In this document: piece by piece, positions 16,814 through 24,625 of the stretch
Position numbering within the stretch: position 1 is the first letter of the stretch
Layout: each line of letters begins with the position of its first letter
Assembly (NCBI RefSeq): GCF_000383595.1
Contig: NZ_KB911581.1
Span: 2,486,265 to 2,550,264 of the forward strand
Direction of reading: 5' to 3'
From: Streptomyces bottropensis ATCC 25435
GTDB lineage: Bacteria; Actinomycetota; Actinomycetes; Streptomycetales; Streptomycetaceae
Length of the DNA stretch: 64,000 nt
The notes under the pieces: model-generated
Told to the model about the DNA's origin: nothing
Database searches by the model: none
The model's input: the letters and a program-made list of their open reading frames with translations, nothing else
Translations under genes and position numbers: made by a program

Positions 16814-17242
16814 TCACGCGTCCTGCACGTAGTCGGACGGGGTCTCCGCACGGGGCGCGGCGCTCAGATACTTGCCGACCTGCTTGACCAGGGTGCCCAT
16901 CTCGAACGCCATCATCCCGACGTCCACCTCCTCCGAGGCGATCGCGGCCAGCCGCGCGCCCCGGCCCGCGGCGGTGACGAAGAGGAACGCCCGCTCCATC
17001 TGGATGACCGTCTGCTGGACCTCACCGCCGTGGAAGTGGCGGGCCACACCCCGGGCCAGGCTGTACATGCCCGAGCCGACCGCGGACAGATGCTCGGCGT
17101 CGTCGAACCGGATGTCCTTCGACTTGCCGATGAGGAGGCCGTCCCCGGACAGCACGATGGCGCAGCGGATCTCGGGTATGCGTTCCACGAGCCCGTCCAG
17201 CAGCCAGTCCAGTTGGGGACCGGTTCGTACCTGCTCTGTCAT
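16814..17242 (-). CDS. cvnB: Roadblock/LC7 protein of the conservon B type
   Basis: A 142-residue roadblock-fold protein, the presumed regulator of the adjacent Ras-like GTPase (MglB analogue). Family signatures are LDWLLDGLVERIPEIRCAIV, then LSGDGLLIGKSKDI, and the C-terminal AFEMGTLVKQVGKYLS. ATG 17242 follows GAGGAA at about 10 nt. Upstream in the same direction lies only a possible 91-residue protein, so the usual membrane sensor (CvnA) is missing from this set. The pair could be driven by a sensor from one of the nearby full conservons, which is speculative. Confidence 0.87.
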   Translation of the reverse strand: MTEQVRTGPQLDWLLDGLVERIPEIRCAIVLSGDGLLIGKSKDIRFDDAEHLSAVGSGMYSLARGVARHFHGGEVQQTVIQMERAFLFVTAAGRGARLAAIASEEVDVGMMAFEMGTLVKQVGKYLSAAPRAETPSDYVQDA

Positions 17243-17316
17243 GTCGTGCGTGTTCCTCACGGTCGGTCGGCGCCGGGGTGGGCGCCGGTTCGTCGGGGCG
17301 CCCGGGGAAGCGCCCG

Positions 17317-17592
17317 TCAGGCGGCGTCGGGGCCGGGCCGTGGTGCCGGTCGGCCGTCGGTGCTGTCGGTGTCGTCCGGTCCGGCGAGCCGGGCGCGGTC
17401 CGAGCCGCACCGGATCGCCACCATGGCGCGCGCCATGGCGTCCGGGGAGAGGGTGTCGTCCGTGTCGTCGTGCGTTCCGTGGGCCTCGGCCTCGACGGTC
17501 CGGGGGGCGGAAGGGGTGCTCCGGGGCCGGCGGGGCAGGCTCTGGGGGAGGGGCGGGGCGGCGGCCTCGGTGCGGGGTGTGTCACCGCTCAT
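17317..17592 (-). CDS. Hypothetical small protein upstream of the roadblock/GTPase pair
   Basis: Not recognised. A possible 91-residue product (MSGDTPRTEAAAPPLP) with a Pro/Ala-rich first half, an acidic patch (AHGTHDDTDDTLSPDAM) and a short amphipathic segment ARAMVAIRCGSDRARL. Composition is more protein-like than in the other frames, and it lies 74 nt upstream of the roadblock gene on the same strand, where a conservon would carry cvnA. No good ribosome site precedes ATG 17592 or GTG 17601. It may be a real leader gene, a remnant or chance. Confidence 0.35.
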   Translation of the reverse strand: MSGDTPRTEAAAPPLPQSLPRRPRSTPSAPRTVEAEAHGTHDDTDDTLSPDAMARAMVAIRCGSDRARLAGPDDTDSTDGRPAPRPGPDAA

Positions 17593-18369
17593 CGTGGCCA
17601 CCGAGTCGTGTCGCGCGTGGCGCCGATGCGGGGGAGGGTGCCTGGCATCTGCTTCCTCGTACGACAGCGAACGTCCGATGGCGGTGGGGGCGCCGAGAGC
17701 TGTCCGGCGGCCCCCGTGCTCCGGCTGGACACACCGTCGGCGATGTCAGCGGGCGGACGGAACGGTATCAGGACCCGAGCCCCGTCGTCAGCATCCGCCG
17801 GGCCGTGATGTGGCGTCAACTCGGGCACCGGCACGGCTGATTGACGACGACTTCGACAGTCGGCCGGGGCGGGCTCGGGGTGGTCGGGCGGCGCCGCCGC
17901 TTCCGGAGGCTGCGCCGAATGAATACTTGTCGACACGGTAGAGCCTCCGAATCGGCACGGTCCGGCCACATTCGTCACCTGCGGAAGTGGCTTGAAATGT
18001 GTGGCACCCTGATCAAACCTGCCCGGACGGCGTGTCAGTTTGGTATTTGGGGGTGCACAGCGTGGAGGGAAGGCCTGTCTCGGCGGGTGTGCCTGGTGGT
18101 CTGGTCGGCGCGTGCCCGAGTTCGGGTCGGGGTGACCGTGCAAGTTCGGCTTGGAAAGTATCAAAATGTGGACAACGCCCCTTTCCTGTCTCACATTTAC
18201 GTTCAGATTTCAACGGTCAATCTTTCGGCCAAACCCTCTAAACGATCTTGGCGTTAGAGGTTGATTTGTAGACCATGTTGCAGGTCGGCCCGTCTCCCAC
18301 CGGAACCACGGCTGACGCACAGCCACCGCGTCTCCCCCGGGCGCGGGGTAACGCTCAGAAGGGCACGGC
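17593..18369. other. Long intergenic region with an AT-rich core
   Basis: About 780 nt without a supportable gene. The part at about 17920-18290 is much less GC-rich than its surroundings (for example TTGGAAAGTATCAAAATGTG near 18149). It probably contains divergent promoters for the leftward roadblock/GTPase genes and the rightward acyl-CoA dehydrogenase gene. A leftward open frame (17589-18194) was judged non-coding. Confidence 0.4.
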
Positions 18370-19611
18370 GTGGAACACGTCTTCACCACCCAGGACCACG
18401 AGGATCTACGGCAGCGCGTACGGGAGTTCGCCGAGCGCGTGGTACGCCCGCTGATACCCGAGATGGAGGCCTCCCGCACCGCACTGGTGGGGCTCTCCCG
18501 GCAGATCGCCCAACAGGGCTGGATCGGCGCCACGATCGACCCGGCCTACGGCGGCATGGGCGCGGGCCACCTTGCCAAGACCGTCATCATCGAGGAACTG
18601 TCCCGTGTCAGCGGCGCGATGGGGGCCATGGTCCAGGCCTCCCAGCTGGGTGTCGCGAAGATCGTCCACTTCGGCGACGACAGCCAGAAGAGGGCCTGGC
18701 TGCCGAGGATCGCCGCGGGAGAGGTGCTGCCGACCATCGCGGTCACCGAGCCGGGGTCGGGGGGCCATGTGGCCGGCATGGAGAGCAGCGCGGTCCGGGA
18801 CGGCGACGACTACATCCTCAACGGCCGCAAGATCTTCGTGGGCAACAGCCATGTGGGCGACGTGCACGGTGTCGTGGTCCGCACCGGTCCGGGCTCCCAG
18901 GGCATGACGGCGTTCCTCGTCGAGTCCGACCGGCCCGGCTTCTCCCTCGCCGAACAGGTGCCCTCCATGGGGCTGCACGGGTTCAGCTTCGGGGAACTCG
19001 TCTTCGACAACTGCCGGGTGCCGGCCGCCAACCGGCTCGGCGAGGAGGGTGAGGGACTGGCCGTCGCCTACTCCTCGTCGGTCCTCTACGGCCGTCTCAA
19101 CCTGACGGCGGTGTCCCTGGGCATCCACCAGGCGGTGTTCGAGGAGACCGCCCGGTACTGCGGCGAGACGCAGCGCTACGGAAAGCCGCTGGGGCACCTG
19201 CCCAACATCAAGATCGAGCTGGGGCGCATGCTGCAACGCCTCACCCTCGCGCGGCAGAGCGCCTATCTCGCCGCGCATCTGCTGGATCAGGGGCGGCCCT
19301 GCGACATCGAGCTGATGTCCGCGAAACTCTTCAACGTCGAGTCGTCCATCGAGTCCGCCCAGGCGTCCGTCAAGATGCACGCGGCCTGCGGCCTGTTCAC
19401 CGACCGCCCGCTGGAGCGCTACCTGCGCGACGCCTTCCACATCTACGCCCCCGCCGGCACGTCGGAGATCCAGGGGCTGAGACTGGGCGAGTTCGCCCTC
19501 GGCGAGAACAAGGGCCAGTGGTCCGAACGCCTCGCCGACCTGGTCCGCACCCCACCGCCGGAATCGCGAGAGCCGGCACCGGACCCGGTCCCGGTCGGCG
19601 AACTGGTCTGA
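18370..19611 (+). CDS. Acyl-CoA dehydrogenase-like flavoprotein without the catalytic glutamate
   Basis: A 413-residue protein with the complete acyl-CoA dehydrogenase fold: N-terminal helices, the middle beta domain with the FAD signature TIAVTEPGSGGHVAGME, and the C-terminal helical domain (QRYGKPLGHLPNIKIELG). At the position of the usual catalytic Glu (Y-E-G-T-x-x-I-Q) it reads IYAPAGTSEIQGLRLGE (about residues 357-373). At the alternative site used by isovaleryl-CoA dehydrogenases it reads LYGRLNLTAVSLG (about 240), again without Glu. It may act on carrier-bound or unusual substrates or as an oxidase. GTG 18370 follows AGAAGGG by about 6 nt. The gene stands alone. Confidence 0.85.
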   Translation: MEHVFTTQDHEDLRQRVREFAERVVRPLIPEMEASRTALVGLSRQIAQQGWIGATIDPAYGGMGAGHLAKTVIIEELSRVSGAMGAMVQASQLGVAKIVHFGDDSQKRAWLPRIAAGEVLPTIAVTEPGSGGHVAGMESSAVRDGDDYILNGRKIFVGNSHVGDVHGVVVRTGPGSQGMTAFLVESDRPGFSLAEQVPSMGLHGFSFGELVFDNCRVPAANRLGEEGEGLAVAYSSSVLYGRLNLTAVSLGIHQAVFEETARYCGETQRYGKPLGHLPNIKIELGRMLQRLTLARQSAYLAAHLLDQGRPCDIELMSAKLFNVESSIESAQASVKMHAACGLFTDRPLERYLRDAFHIYAPAGTSEIQGLRLGEFALGENKGQWSERLADLVRTPPPESREPAPDPVPVGELV

Positions 19612-20248
19612 CTCCCGCCACCGGAGCCGACCCCGTGGGCCCGGTGGCTCCCCACGCCCCGCGCGAAGCCCGCCCGACGGCGTCCCGGCACACCACGAGA
19701 CTCGGTCGGCGCACCACCTGCCGCCGGCCGGACGGTGGGCGAAACGGTCCGGACCGCCGGGGCCGCTCGCGCGGCGGCCCGGGTCCGATGCGCCGGACGG
19801 GCCGGGTCCTCCGTCGGCCGGGGGCGCGAAACCGCGACCGTTCGACCGGTGAGCGGCGGTGGGGCGCGTCTCGGACGGGGTGTCGGGCGCGTGCCCTGGC
19901 GGGCGGGTGCGCGGGGCTTGGTTCGACCCGTCGGCGCTGTTCGTGTGGTGTGCGCGGGTCCGGCGGGCTTTCGCTGTTCGGATGCGGGGCGGCGAAGCCG
20001 GCGGCCGGCGGGCCCCGGGGTCGTGAGGGGCGTACATCCGTGATGGTCCGGGCCGGGTGCCGTCGCACGTGCCGTCGGCCCTCGTGCGCGCCTCGACCTC
20101 GGTCGTGCCCGGGGTCCGCGTAGCGCCCCGCCCCATGTCGCGTCCGGGACGGAGAAACCGCGGACACGATGGCGTGTCCGCGGCTTTCGTCGGGGCGGGT
20201 GGTCGGCGGTCCGGACTGTCTCGACCCGGTGGGACCGCCGGCCGGGGC
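19612..20248. other. Gene-free stretch of about 640 nt
   Basis: Several overlapping open frames exist on both strands, but all are Arg/Pro/Gly-rich shadows without ribosome sites or recognisable domains. The only clear element is the hairpin at 20158-20183, listed separately. Confidence 0.4.
20158..20183 (-). terminator. Terminator of the leftward conservon operon
   Basis: Perfect 10-bp stem (CCGCGGACAC and complement) with a 6-nt loop, flanked by AAA and TTT so it can work both ways. It lies 66 nt beyond the GAF gene stop. Confidence 0.75.
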
Positions 20249-20833
20249 TCAGTGGCCGGAGGCGATGGCGTGGATCTGGTCGGACATCTCCTGGGCCATG
20301 TGCTTGATGATCTCCAGCCGCTGCCGGCCCCAGGTGCGGGAGTCGGTGTCGACGACGCAGATCGTACCGAGGTTGATCCCCGCCAGGGTGTCGACCAGCG
20401 GCGCGCCCATGTAGGAGCGGATGCCGATCTCGTCCACGACCGGGTTGCCCGCGAATCGCGGGTAGTCGCAGACGTCGTCGAGCACCAGCGCCGCGGTCCG
20501 CTTGACGGTGTGCGGGCAGAAGCCGTGGTCCAGGCGCATCTCCCGGCTCATCGAGCTCTCGCTCGCCAGCCCCTGCGCGATGTTCACGGGTCCGGCGTCC
20601 GGCGTGTAGAGCCCGGCGAAGAACTGGCGCTTGTCGTCGACGAAGTTGACCATCGCGTACGGCGCGTCCAGCTCCAGGGCCAGTCGGCGCGCGAACGCGT
20701 CGAACTCCGCCCGGGGGATGTCGGCGAGCCCCAACTGGGCAAGCCTGGCGGCGCGTTGCGGGCCGCCCGGATCCTCGGGGGTGAGGAGCAGGCGGTCGAG
20801 CGGTGGCTCATAGGAGGAATAGGGGCTGTTCAT
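20249..20833 (-). CDS. GAF-domain protein at the end of a conservon
   Basis: A 194-residue protein almost wholly made of one GAF sensor domain (about residues 40-185). Typical segments are FDAFARRLALELDAPYAMVN, the conserved HGFCPHTV stretch and YMGAPLVDTLAGINLGTICV. The ligand is unknown. There is no output domain, so it probably acts through partners. It lies 40 nt downstream of the cvnD gene in the position where other conservons carry a cytochrome P450 (cvnE), suggesting an alternative accessory sensor. It ends the leftward operon before the hairpin at 20158. Confidence 0.85.
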   Translation of the reverse strand: MNSPYSSYEPPLDRLLLTPEDPGGPQRAARLAQLGLADIPRAEFDAFARRLALELDAPYAMVNFVDDKRQFFAGLYTPDAGPVNIAQGLASESSMSREMRLDHGFCPHTVKRTAALVLDDVCDYPRFAGNPVVDEIGIRSYMGAPLVDTLAGINLGTICVVDTDSRTWGRQRLEIIKHMAQEMSDQIHAIASGH

Positions 20834-20873
20834 CGGAACTCCGTTCGAGGTCGGCCGAGTCGAGGGGGAAGGA

Positions 20874-21476
20874 TCAACGGAGCACGGGTGGCTCGTACGT
20901 CGCCACGCCGGGTGTCATGCGGAGCAGATGCTGCACGAGTTCGACGAGCACACCCGTACCGGAGCTGCAGTGCCGGGCGTCGCAGAACACGATCGGCGCG
21001 TTGGACTTCAGGCCGATGGCGTCGCGTACCTCCTCGACGGAGTACTGGTACGCCCCGTCGAACTCGTTCACCCCCACGACGAACGGGATGCCGCGCACCT
21101 CGAAGAAGTCCACCGCGGGGAAGCACGCGTCGAGCCTGCGGGTGTCGGCGAGCACCACCGCGCCCAGTGCCCCGTCGGACAACTCGTCCCACATGAACCA
21201 GAACCGTTCCTGCCCGGGGGTGCCGAACAGATACAGGACGTGCTCCGAGTCGAGAGTGATCCGCCCGAAGTCCATGGCCACGGTGGTGGTGTACTTCTCC
21301 TCCACCCCGTCGAGACTGTCGGTGCGGACACTGGCCGTGGTGATGACCTCCTCGGTGCTCAGCGGAGCGATCTCGCTGACCGCCCCCACGAAGGTCGTCT
21401 TGCCCACTCCGAACCCTCCCGCCACCAGGATCTTCAGGGCGGTCGGGAAGGGGTCAGAGCCGTGCGCGTAGGCCAT
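20874..21476 (-). CDS. cvnD: Ras-like GTPase of the conservon D type
   Basis: A 200-residue MglA/CvnD-like GTPase: P-loop ILVAGGFGVGKTTFVG, switch segment TTTVAMDFGRI, LFGTPGQERFWFMWDE and base motif GVNEFDG. It is close to the GTPase at 16167-16769, including the FWFMWD segment. ATG 21476 has GGAGG about 9 nt upstream, inside the preceding DUF742 gene, which it overlaps by 23 nt. That overlap is the same in the other full conservon of this window. It is the predicted switch whose GTP state is set by the CvnA/B/C proteins at the membrane. Confidence 0.9.
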   Translation of the reverse strand: MAYAHGSDPFPTALKILVAGGFGVGKTTFVGAVSEIAPLSTEEVITTASVRTDSLDGVEEKYTTTVAMDFGRITLDSEHVLYLFGTPGQERFWFMWDELSDGALGAVVLADTRRLDACFPAVDFFEVRGIPFVVGVNEFDGAYQYSVEEVRDAIGLKSNAPIVFCDARHCSSGTGVLVELVQHLLRMTPGVATYEPPVLR

Positions 21477-21822
21477 TGAGCACCGCCTCCAAAACATTTC
21501 GGTTGGCGGCGGAGGCCGCCTCGACCGCACGGGGCGCCCGTGCGGTGAGCGCCTCGTGCTGCACCAGGTCGGACAACAGGACTTTGGTGACGGCGATCGG
21601 GAGGTTCATCCGCGCGGCGACCTCGACCACCGGCACCGGCCTGAGGCACAGGCCGAGCACCAGGTCGTGGTCGGGGCCGAGGTCGGCGACCGGCCGGACG
21701 CCGGTGGCCATCACCAGGGTGAGCAGGTCGAACGACGTCGAGGGTCGAGTGCGCCCGTTGCTGACGGTGAACGGCCGGACTAACCGTCCGGCCTCCTCGT
21801 CCAGGAACAGCTCGTCCGTCAT
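21454..21822 (-). CDS. cvnC: DUF742 protein of the conservon C type
   Basis: A 122-residue DUF742 protein with a winged-helix-like core. The motif RLVRPFTVSNGRTRP near the N-terminus and the C-terminal block NLPIAVTKVLLSDLVQHEAL are diagnostic. ATG 21822 is favoured by GGGGA 10 nt upstream. GTG 21831, which overlaps the previous stop as GTGA, is the alternative. The gene overlaps both neighbours, as expected of a tightly coupled signalling operon. CvnC proteins are thought to join the CvnA/B complex; biochemical function here is inferred. Confidence 0.87.
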   Translation of the reverse strand: MTDELFLDEEAGRLVRPFTVSNGRTRPSTSFDLLTLVMATGVRPVADLGPDHDLVLGLCLRPVPVVEVAARMNLPIAVTKVLLSDLVQHEALTARAPRAVEAASAANRNVLEAVLNGLRARL

Positions 21823-21827
21823 TCGCG

Positions 21828-22262
21828 TCACATCCCCGCGCCGGACGGCGCGCTGGGCCGGCGGGCCGGCGTGGCGAGGAACGGCTGCACGGCCCGGATC
21901 AGCATGCCCATCTCGTAGCCGAGCGTCTCGGTGTGCGTGGTCGCGTCCGCGGTGACCGCCAGCACGGCGCCGTGGCCCGCCGAGGCCACGATGAGGATGC
22001 CGTTGTGCAGTTCCACGATGACCTGCCGGACGGTGCCGCCGTTGCCCAGCACCCTGTCGTGACCGAAGGAACGGCCCAGGGAGTTGAGCCCGGAGGATAT
22101 CGCCGCCAGCCGGTCGGCGTCGTCGGCGCTCAGGTCGACGTGTGCCTTGCTCAAGCCGTCGGACGACAGCAGCAGCACCTGCCGGGTGCCGGGCACGGTC
22201 TTCTTGAGGTTCTCCAGCAGCCAGTCGATGTTCTGTCCGGTGGGGTGGCTATCGCTCACCAT
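21828..22262 (-). CDS. cvnB: Roadblock/LC7 protein of the conservon B type
   Basis: A 144-residue roadblock protein: NIDWLLENLKKTVPGTRQVL, LLSSDGLSKAHVDLS, SGLNSLGRSFG and the terminal YEMGMLIRAVQPFLA. It probably links the CvnA sensor to the GTPase. ATG 22262 lies inside the end of cvnA (14-nt overlap). AAGGAG precedes it by 12 nt, rather far, and GTG 22259 is an alternative. The gene is the second of a five-gene leftward operon (A-B-C-D-GAF). Confidence 0.88.
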   Translation of the reverse strand: MVSDSHPTGQNIDWLLENLKKTVPGTRQVLLLSSDGLSKAHVDLSADDADRLAAISSGLNSLGRSFGHDRVLGNGGTVRQVIVELHNGILIVASAGHGAVLAVTADATTHTETLGYEMGMLIRAVQPFLATPARRPSAPSGAGM

Positions 22263-24078
22263 GGTGGGGTTCTTCTCCTTGCGGTCGGGGCGGGGCCCAG
22301 CGCGCGTCGTCGACGGGGATCGCGTCGGAGGTCGCGCCGGCGAGACCGAAGCCTCGGTTGATACCGGCCAGGAGGCCGGGACTGAAGTTGAGGTCCTGCT
22401 CGTGGGTCTCGGGACGCGGCGGGGGCCCCTGACGCAGCTCGGGCGCCAGGTGCTCCATCGCCCGGCGCTTGGGCAGTACGGGCCGGGCGGGCCCACCGGC
22501 CCCGTGCGGGGCGGCGCCCGGCCGCTCGTAGCCCGACGAGGGCCGGTACTCGGACCGTACGTCGGAGACGGGCTGCGCCCGCTCGTGCCGGCCGGCCGCC
22601 GGGGGCGGCACGGGGGCGGCCGACCGCTGCGGCACACCGGCCGGGGGACCGGCGTGGGCGGCCGGGGCGGCCATCGGGCGACCCGTGTGCGACGGTACGG
22701 CGCCGGGCGGCGTCGCGTGGGACCGGGCATCCCAGGCGGGCCCGGACGGCTGCCCCGGGTGCGGTGCGGCCGGACGCGCCTGGACCGGTGTCCGCACGGG
22801 CGCCTGGACGGGCGCCTGCACGGGCGCCTGGACGGGTATCTGCCCCTCCTCCTCGCCCAGCAGCCCCTGCGGGAGCACCAGGATGGCCTGGACGCCGCCG
22901 TAGATGTTGCCCTGCAGCTGGACCGCGATGCCGTGCCTGCGGGCCAGGGAGGAGACCACGAACAGTCCGATCCGGCCGTCGGCGAGCAGCTTGGCGACGT
23001 CGATGCGGGCCGGGTCGGCGAGCAGCGTGTTGATCCGCTCCTGGTCCTCCTGGGGGATGCCGAGGCCGCGGTCCTCGACCTCGATGGCGATGCCGGCGGT
23101 CACCCGGCGGGAGCGCAGGAGGATCTGGGTGTCCGGGTGGGAGAACATGGTGGCGTTCTCGACCAGTTCGGCCAGCAGGTGGATGACGTCGGCGACCGCG
23201 TGGCCGCGCAGGGTGCCCTCGATCGGCGGCACCAGCTTGACGCGGGAGTACTGCTCGACCTCGGCGATCGAGGACCGCAGCACCTCGGTCAGGGTCACCG
23301 GGTTGGTCCACTGGCGGCGGGAGATCGCGCCGCCGAGCACCGCGAGGTTCTCCGCGTGCCGGCGTATTCGGGTCGCCAGGTGGTCGATGCCGAAGATGCG
23401 CCGGAGCAGGTCCGGGTCCTCGACCTGGTTCTCCAGATCGTCCAGCTCACGGATGGTGCGGTGGACGAGCGACTGCAGCCGGCGGGCCAGGTTGACGAAG
23501 ACCTCGACCTTGTCGCTGTTGTCGTCGGAGGCGGACTGGAAGTAGCTCGCCGCCCAGACGAGGGCCTCCCGGGCGCGGTGCTGGGCCTCGGTGACCTCGT
23601 ACTCCAGCTTCTGGTACGGGTCCTCGGCGCGCGACGCCTGGTAGGCGAAGCCGCGCGAGAGCAGGGACTCGCCCCGCTTGAGGCGGGTCAGGTCCTCGTC
23701 GAGGGCCCAGTTGCCGGTCGTGATGGTCTGCCGCAGCTTCTCGGCCCGCTTCGCGTCCGACCTGGCCCGTGACCTGGCCGCCATCACGGCACCGGCCAGA
23801 CAGCCGCACCCGAGGACCGCGCCGCCCGCCAGCACACCCCAGGTGGCGGCGTCGGCGGTGCCCTCCTGCAGCCGCAGGACCGTGCCCGTGACGGCGGTGG
23901 ATATTCCGGCCATGAAGGCGGCGGGGAGGACGGCGAGGCGGGTCAACCGTGGCTGGGTGGCGGAGGAGTTCGCGGAATCCGACGCCCCGGTCTTTCCGTG
24001 CCGGTGACGAGACGGGGGCGTCGTCGTGTCCGGCCGACCGTGCTGCGGGGTCGTGGCGAAGGGTGGGGGTTCAGGCAT
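22249..24078 (-). CDS. cvnA: Membrane sensor-kinase-like ATPase of the conservon A type
   Basis: A 609-residue histidine-kinase-like protein. Two membrane segments lie at about residues 45-65 (RLAVLPAAFMAGISTAVTG) and 78-100. A helical region with DHLATRIRRHAENLAVLGG follows, then the GHKL domain: N box HLLAELVENATMFSHPD, G1 EDRGLGIP, G2 GRIGLFVVSSLARRHG. The C-terminal third is long, Pro/Gln-rich and disordered and includes the repeat VQAPVQAPVQAPV, whose DNA has matching direct repeats near 22800-22840. Such proteins rarely have a proven phosphotransfer role. ATG 24078 follows GAGAGGA. Confidence 0.9.
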   Translation of the reverse strand: MPEPPPFATTPQHGRPDTTTPPSRHRHGKTGASDSANSSATQPRLTRLAVLPAAFMAGISTAVTGTVLRLQEGTADAATWGVLAGGAVLGCGCLAGAVMAARSRARSDAKRAEKLRQTITTGNWALDEDLTRLKRGESLLSRGFAYQASRAEDPYQKLEYEVTEAQHRAREALVWAASYFQSASDDNSDKVEVFVNLARRLQSLVHRTIRELDDLENQVEDPDLLRRIFGIDHLATRIRRHAENLAVLGGAISRRQWTNPVTLTEVLRSSIAEVEQYSRVKLVPPIEGTLRGHAVADVIHLLAELVENATMFSHPDTQILLRSRRVTAGIAIEVEDRGLGIPQEDQERINTLLADPARIDVAKLLADGRIGLFVVSSLARRHGIAVQLQGNIYGGVQAILVLPQGLLGEEEGQIPVQAPVQAPVQAPVRTPVQARPAAPHPGQPSGPAWDARSHATPPGAVPSHTGRPMAAPAAHAGPPAGVPQRSAAPVPPPAAGRHERAQPVSDVRSEYRPSSGYERPGAAPHGAGGPARPVLPKRRAMEHLAPELRQGPPPRPETHEQDLNFSPGLLAGINRGFGLAGATSDAIPVDDARWAPPRPQGEEPHHGER

Positions 24079-24625
24079 CGGAGTCCTCTCGATCAGCCAG
24101 TACGCGACAGAGTAGCGAAGAACGTCAACCAGCTGACCAGCGGTCCTGGACGCTCGGGGATGGTCTGTCACCTGAGATGCCGTCAGTGGCGGCAAGGGTC
24201 TGCGACGCCTTTTTACCGTCAATCCACGAGGCGGCGCCCCAGCAGTTCTTCACACCCCGTCCACCGACCGGTGCGGTCTGTGAAAGCGGGCCGCCGGGCG
24301 GCGGGCCACCTGCGGGTTCCTTGTCCCGGCGGTCCGTCGGGGGTGTGTGCGGCGAACAGTTCACGCCATTCGGCCGGGATGTTGTCTCGTGTCAACTTCC
24401 TTTGTGGCATGGGGGGACCGGCGGCGAAACGGGCCCGCTCGCACAGGGCGCGCACGATGCACCCGAGGAACATTCACACCAGGTGGGCCGGAAAGTGACG
24501 GGGTTCACGGACCGGACATGCTTTGACTAAACTTTAGACTTCAATCGACCGGTGGGTCCGGGTGGATGTGGGACGCTGTTCGCGAGTTGTCCTCGCCGAA
24601 TGTTTTCCGCCGAACTCCCTTGATT
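24079..24625. other. Intergenic region between the AraC gene and the leftward conservon
   Basis: About 550 nt without a supportable gene. The leftward frame at 24219-24473 has atypically low third-position GC. The region should hold the conservon promoter and includes an AT-rich palindrome at 24523-24544, listed separately. Confidence 0.4.
24523..24544. promoter_or_regulatory. AT-rich palindrome, candidate operator
   Basis: TTGACTAAACTTTAGAC with its flank forms an imperfect 22-nt palindrome: CTAAA-C-TTTAG core and outer TTGA/TCAA. It stands out in GC-rich DNA, 82 nt downstream of the AraC gene stop and about 450 nt upstream of cvnA. The binding protein is unknown. Confidence 0.45.

Noticed and set aside
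17589..18194. A 201-residue leftward frame in the AT-rich intergenic region
   Set aside because: Composition is not protein-like, there is no ribosome site, and it runs through the probable promoter region.
19397..20167. Long frames on both strands in the gap after the acyl-CoA dehydrogenase gene
   Set aside because: All are Arg/Pro-rich low-complexity translations, several frames open at once, typical of non-coding high-GC DNA.
22796..22840. Tandem DNA repeats resembling a short repeat array
   Set aside because: They encode the Pro/Gln repeat inside cvnA and are explained by the protein repeat.
24391..24408. CAACTTCCTTTGTGG as a third copy of the conservon promoter block
   Set aside because: Only the first ten bases resemble the block, no -10 occurs at the fixed distance, and no gene follows on that strand.
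24219..24473. An 84-residue leftward frame between the AraC gene and the conservon
   Set aside because: Third-position GC is clearly below that of real genes here, and no family is recognised.
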